The notes below the pieces were generated by a model. It was not told the origin of the DNA, searched no databases, and saw only the letters and a list, made by a program, of their open reading frames with translations. Made by a program: the position numbers and the translations under genes. From NCBI RefSeq assembly GCF_900115095.1, contig NZ_FOVH01000001.1, positions 62,001 to 126,000 on the forward strand: a DNA stretch of 64,000 bases. Direction: 5' to 3'. The first letter of the stretch is position 1. Each line of letters opens with the position of its first letter. Shown here in pieces: positions 60,754 through 64,000 of this stretch. The stretch is from Actinomadura madurae. GTDB lineage: Bacteria; Actinomycetota; Actinomycetes; Streptosporangiales; Streptosporangiaceae.

Positions 60754-61779
60754 GTGAGCAGCAGGTCGGCGCCGGCGGGGGACATGGCCCGGCGGCTGGT
60801 GCGCGTCGGCGAGCGGCAGGGCCTGGACGCGGCGTCGCTGCTGCGGCGCGCGGGCCTGCCCGCGAGCGTCGCGGACCCGTCCGGCGGTGCCGCCGTGACG
60901 ATCTCCCAGGTCGGGGAGCTGACCCAGGAGCTGTGGATCCTGACCGGGGACGAGCTGTTCGGGCTGGGACCGCCCGTGCCCCTGGGCGCGTTCCAGCTCA
61001 TGATGCGCTCGGTGATCCACGTCCCGGACCTGCGGGCGGCGCTGCAGCGGCTGGCCGAGGCCGGCGAGGTGCTGGGCACGCCCCGGCTGCGGGTGACGGC
61101 CGGTGCCGCGCTCGTCGAGGTGGAGATCGACGTCGGCCGGCTGGACGATCCCGATCATCTGGGCGCCGAGCTCCTCGCCACGGTGGTGCACCGGGTCCTC
61201 GGCTGGCTCGTCGGGCGGCGGATCGCCCTGCGCGAGCTGCGCCTGCCCTGGCCGTCCCCCGCGTACGCCGCGGACTACGAGACCGTGTTCGGCCGGCACC
61301 CGCGGTTCGACGCCGGCGGGCTGGTGCTGGCCTTCGACCGCGAGCTGCTGACCGCGCCGCTGGTGCGGGACGAGCAGCAGCTCGCGGACTACCTCGCCGA
61401 CCAGCCGCACGTGTGGCTCGCGACCCGCGACTACGGATCGTCCACCGCGGACCAGGTGCGCGCAATCCTCGCCCGCGGGCTGAGCGGGCACTGGCCGGCG
61501 CCGGACGACATCGCCGCGCGGCTCAACGTGAGCACCCAGCACCTGCGCAGGCTGCTGCGCGCCGAGCACACCTCGATCGGCCAGCTCAAGGAGGACCTGC
61601 TGCGGGAGGCCGCCATCGCCAGCCTGACCCGCGGCGAGGAGTCCGTCGAGGATCTGGCGAGGCGGCTGGGGTTCTCGGAGGCGAGCGCGTTCCGCCGCGC
61701 GTTCCGCCGGTGGACCGGGCAGCCGCCCGGCGCGTACCGCCCCGGTGGCGGGCGCCCGCGGACGCCCGCCACGGAGTGA
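60754..61779 (+). CDS. AraC-family regulator (arabinose-binding-like N-domain)
   Basis: This 341-residue protein starts at GTG 60754. No ribosome site is clear, but a -10-like TAGGGT (60742-60747) 6 bases before the GTG suggests a leaderless mRNA. The N-terminal sensor domain (LGAFQLMMRSVIHVPDLRAA) is of the OruR/ToxT-like class. The C-terminal double HTH reads IAARLNVSTQHLRRLLRAEH and VEDLARRLGFSEASAFRRAF-RRW. It lies divergent from the MaoC-thiolase run, which it likely controls. Confidence 0.92.
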   Translation: MSSRSAPAGDMARRLVRVGERQGLDAASLLRRAGLPASVADPSGGAAVTISQVGELTQELWILTGDELFGLGPPVPLGAFQLMMRSVIHVPDLRAALQRLAEAGEVLGTPRLRVTAGAALVEVEIDVGRLDDPDHLGAELLATVVHRVLGWLVGRRIALRELRLPWPSPAYAADYETVFGRHPRFDAGGLVLAFDRELLTAPLVRDEQQLADYLADQPHVWLATRDYGSSTADQVRAILARGLSGHWPAPDDIAARLNVSTQHLRRLLRAEHTSIGQLKEDLLREAAIASLTRGEESVEDLARRLGFSEASAFRRAFRRWTGQPPGAYRPGGGRPRTPATE

Positions 61780-61795
61780 CGGCGGGCCGGCGTCG

Positions 61796-63706
61796 TCAGC
61801 GGGTCCGGTCCGGTTTCCTGTGGGGGGACGACCCCCCACTCCCCCCGGAAGAGCAGGCCGGTCCGGCTCCCTCCGCTCCGCTGGAGCTCCGCTCCGGGAA
61901 CCGGTCCGGCCGCCGCTCCCGCCGGTAGAGGGCCTCGATCTCCTCCGCGTACCGCTCGGCGATCGCCCGCCGCCGCAGCTTGTTCGTCGGAGTCAGTTCC
62001 GCGCCGCCCGGGGTCCACGTCTCCGGCAGGATCTGGAAGTCCTTGATCTGCTCGACCCGCGACAGCGTCGCGTTCGCGCGCGCGACCCCCGCCTCGACGG
62101 CCGCGCGCATCTCGGGGGCGCGGGCGAGCACCGCGACGTCCTCGCCGCCGGCGATGCCGCGCGCGTCGGCGAAGGCCCGCGCGGCGACGGGGTCGAGGGT
62201 GATCAGCGCGACCACGTAGGGGCGGCGGTCGCCGACCGCGATCACCGAGCCGACCGGCGGGCAGGAGGCCAGCACGGCGTTCTCGATGTTGGCCGGCGAC
62301 ATGTTCTTGCCCGAGGTGTTGACGATCAGGTCCTTCTTGCGGTCGACGATCGTGACGTACCCGTCGGCGTCGACCGTGCCCACGTCGCCGGTGTGCAGCC
62401 AGCCGTCCGCGTCGATCGCCTCGGCCGTCCGCTCCTCGTCCCCGCGGTAGCCCCGCATCAGCGTCGGCGCGCGGAGCAGCAGCTCCCCGTCGGCCGCCAC
62501 CCGCACCTCGACGTCCCGCATCGGCCGGCCGACCGTCCCGGGCCGTATTCCGCCCGGAAGGTTGATCGCCCCGGCCGCGGACGACTCCGACATCGCCCAC
62601 CCCTCGCACAGCTCGATGCCGAGCGACTGGAAGAACCGGACGGCGTCGGCGGCGATCGGGGCGGAACCGGTGATGACCGCGTCCGCCCCGTCCAGGCCGA
62701 TCCGGGCGCGGAGCCGCCGCAGCACCAGCCGGTCCGCGGCGGCCCGCCGGACCGCCAGGCGGGCCGGGAGCGCGCGGCCGGAGGCCCGCCGGTCCGCGGC
62801 CTCGCGGCCGACGCGGACGGCCCAGCCGGCGAGGCGCCGGCGCGGGCCGCCCTGCGCGTCGATCGCCTGGGTGAGCGCGGCCTGGATCCGGTACCAGAAG
62901 GCCGGGACGCCGAGGAAGACGGTCGGCCGAACCGCGGGCAGCACCTGGGCCACGCTCTTCAGGTCGGCCACGGTGGTGATCGAGGAGCCGCCGGCCATCG
63001 CCAGGTAGTGGCTGAAGTACCGGTTGGCCACGTGCGCGTCCGGAAGGTAGGAGACCAGGCGCCCGGCCCGTGCGCCCGCACCCACGTGGGGGAGCGCGAG
63101 GCCGCTGCGCAGGCACGCGAGGATCGCGCGGTGCTCCACCTCGACGCCCTTCGGCGGCCCCGTCGTCCCGGAGGTGTAGATCAGGGTGACCAGGTCCTCG
63201 GGGCCCACCGCCCGCCAGCGGGCCTCGAAGTCGAACGACTCCGGAGTCCGGTCTTCGAGGTCGGCCAGCGTCAGCGCGCCCTCGGCCGCGCCGTCGACGC
63301 AGACGACGTGCTCCACCGCCCCGCCCGCGGCGCGGACCGCCGGCACCCACTGCCGCTCGGTCACCACGACCCGGTTGCCGGCGTTGGAGAACAGGTGGGC
63401 GATCTGCGACGGCGGGCTCGTGTTGTAGACCGAGAAGGGCGTGGCGCCGAGGTGCAGCGCGGCCGTGTCCACGAGATGGAATTCGGGACGGTTGGTGAGC
63501 ATGAGCGCCACCGTGTCCCCATGGCGGACGCCGAGCGAGGCGAGGCCGCCGGCGATCCGCCGCACACGCTCGGCGTACTCCCGCCAGGTGAGCTCCACGG
63601 CGCCGTCCGAAGAGCGAAGGGCGACCTGCCCGGCCCGCGCTCCGGCCGTGCGCTGGAAGAGTTCGGCGAGGCTCCGCACCGACTCCGGGACGTCTCTGGA
63701 TTCCAT
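61796..63706 (-). CDS. AMP-forming long-chain acyl-CoA ligase (FadD15-like), extended tail
   Basis: This 636-residue protein has the ANL superfamily motifs: YTSGTTGPPKGVEVEHRAIL, the adenylate-binding SIGIELCEGWAMSESSA, HTGDVGTVDADGYVTIVDRK and VNTSGKNMSPANIE. The usual family ends near RRAIAERYAEEIEALY. Here about 42 more residues follow, including [16 protein letters not shown], encoded by the palindromic repeat at 61813-61851. It activates a fatty or branched acid for the neighbouring CoA-linked steps. It is convergent with the AraC gene. Confidence 0.93.
   Translation of the reverse strand: MESRDVPESVRSLAELFQRTAGARAGQVALRSSDGAVELTWREYAERVRRIAGGLASLGVRHGDTVALMLTNRPEFHLVDTAALHLGATPFSVYNTSPPSQIAHLFSNAGNRVVVTERQWVPAVRAAGGAVEHVVCVDGAAEGALTLADLEDRTPESFDFEARWRAVGPEDLVTLIYTSGTTGPPKGVEVEHRAILACLRSGLALPHVGAGARAGRLVSYLPDAHVANRYFSHYLAMAGGSSITTVADLKSVAQVLPAVRPTVFLGVPAFWYRIQAALTQAIDAQGGPRRRLAGWAVRVGREAADRRASGRALPARLAVRRAAADRLVLRRLRARIGLDGADAVITGSAPIAADAVRFFQSLGIELCEGWAMSESSAAGAINLPGGIRPGTVGRPMRDVEVRVAADGELLLRAPTLMRGYRGDEERTAEAIDADGWLHTGDVGTVDADGYVTIVDRKKDLIVNTSGKNMSPANIENAVLASCPPVGSVIAVGDRRPYVVALITLDPVAARAFADARGIAGGEDVAVLARAPEMRAAVEAGVARANATLSRVEQIKDFQILPETWTPGGAELTPTNKLRRRAIAERYAEEIEALYRRERRPDRFPERSSSGAEGAGPACSSGGSGGSSPHRKPDRTR
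61813..61851 (-). repeat. Palindromic repeat copy in the acyl-CoA ligase tail
   Basis: Minus strand: CTTCCGGGGGGAGT followed by GGGGGGTCGTCCCCCC-ACAGG. The frame used encodes GGSGGSSP, as in LeuC. Upstream of it (61860-61910) lie further GGAGCGGAGC units like the left flank of the copy at 17904. Confidence 0.85.
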
Positions 63707-63913
63707 GGGCGAGCTGGCTCCTCATCCCCGGGTTGTCCTGGCTCCCTGCCGGGGCCCGCCTCGACCGCCCGGACGCCCGCCATCGTGGATCGGCCGCCGC
63801 CGGCCTGCCGAGGACCGTGCCGCGCGGATCGCGGGACCCTCGCGCGCACGGCGGCCGGGCGGCGCGCCATCCACCGGGGCACGGGCAGGGCCGGAGGGCG
63901 GGCGGGGCCGTGA

Positions 63914-64000
63914 TCAGATCTGGCCCTCGGGCTTGGCCGGGATCGTCGATCTGATCGCCGGGCCCAGTTCGATGAGCACGTCGCCGGCCGGGTTGTACTT
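63914..64000 (-). CDS. C-terminal fragment of an unidentified protein
   Basis: A minus-strand frame enters from the right edge and stops at 63914-63916. It gives the last 28 residues, including YNPAGDVLIELGPAIRSTIP and ending KPEGQI. The fragment is too short to name. It would lie upstream of the acyl-CoA ligase gene on the same strand, 207 bases away; that gap holds no gene I can support. Confidence 0.45.
   Translation of the reverse strand, partial: KYNPAGDVLIELGPAIRSTIPAKPEGQI

Overview
The window is very GC-rich actinomycete DNA. Signs are GTG/ATG starts with GGAGG-type ribosome sites, 1-4 nt start/stop overlaps, Ser/Thr kinases, GntR/TetR regulators, a CofC enzyme for coenzyme F420 and a mycobacterial-type CYP51. 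Protein resemblance suggests a Thermomonosporaceae/Streptosporangiales organism (Actinomadura-like); that is inference. The stretch ndgR-leuC-leuD-hup-cofC-plsC-gpsA-ddl matches, as I recall it, the chromosomal core of Streptomyces coelicolor around SCO5552-SCO5560, so this is chromosome.

Layout. 1-10.5 kb: end of cimA, a frameshifted cyclase-like gene, a block of accessory genes (two GntR regulators, GNAT, RHH-like, small membrane proteins, a membrane-anchored CBM2-like protein carrying a repeated Thr motif), then FAH and DUF2461 genes. 10.6-11.1 kb: tRNA-Gln and two identical tRNA-Glu genes. 11.1-14.9 kb: lipoprotein, MMPL exporter and its regulator, and an EspR-like regulator. 15.0-22.4 kb: an eight-gene complex I-like membrane-arm operon (A, a degenerate B/D-like gene, H, J, K, L, M, N) without NADH or Fe-S modules, followed by MarR and a convergent alternative oxidase. 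22.8-31 kb: mixed metabolic and regulatory genes. 31-39 kb: leucine biosynthesis, HU, cofC, phospholipid and cell-wall precursor genes.

41.5-55 kb matches the mycobacterial Rv0762c-Rv0771 neighbourhood gene for gene: CMD, dehydrogenase, SDR and aldehyde dehydrogenase on the minus strand; TetR, CYP123-like P450, SDR, CYP51, ferredoxin and NTF2-like protein on the plus strand. The two arms are separated by about 5.2 kb holding an enoyl-CoA hydratase, its TetR, two Ser/Thr kinases and three atypical tRNA genes. Both arms start from near-identical promoters in which a GGACACGTGTCC palindrome overlaps the GTG start codon, so one TetR probably controls both. 55-64 kb: a CoA-thioester (beta-oxidation-like) set (CaiB, SDR, thiolase, MaoC, acyl-CoA ligase) with an Lnt-like enzyme and an AraC regulator.

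A G/C-rich palindromic repeat (core GGGGGGTCGTCCCCCC) occurs about six times. Three copies lie inside reading frames: in the middle of LeuC and in the tails of CYP51 and the acyl-CoA ligase. The most unusual items are the atypical tRNA array, the shared start-codon operator, the coding-sequence-invading repeat, the stripped-down complex I-like operon beside an alternative oxidase, and the tandem T-[YF]-x-[DE] motif protein.
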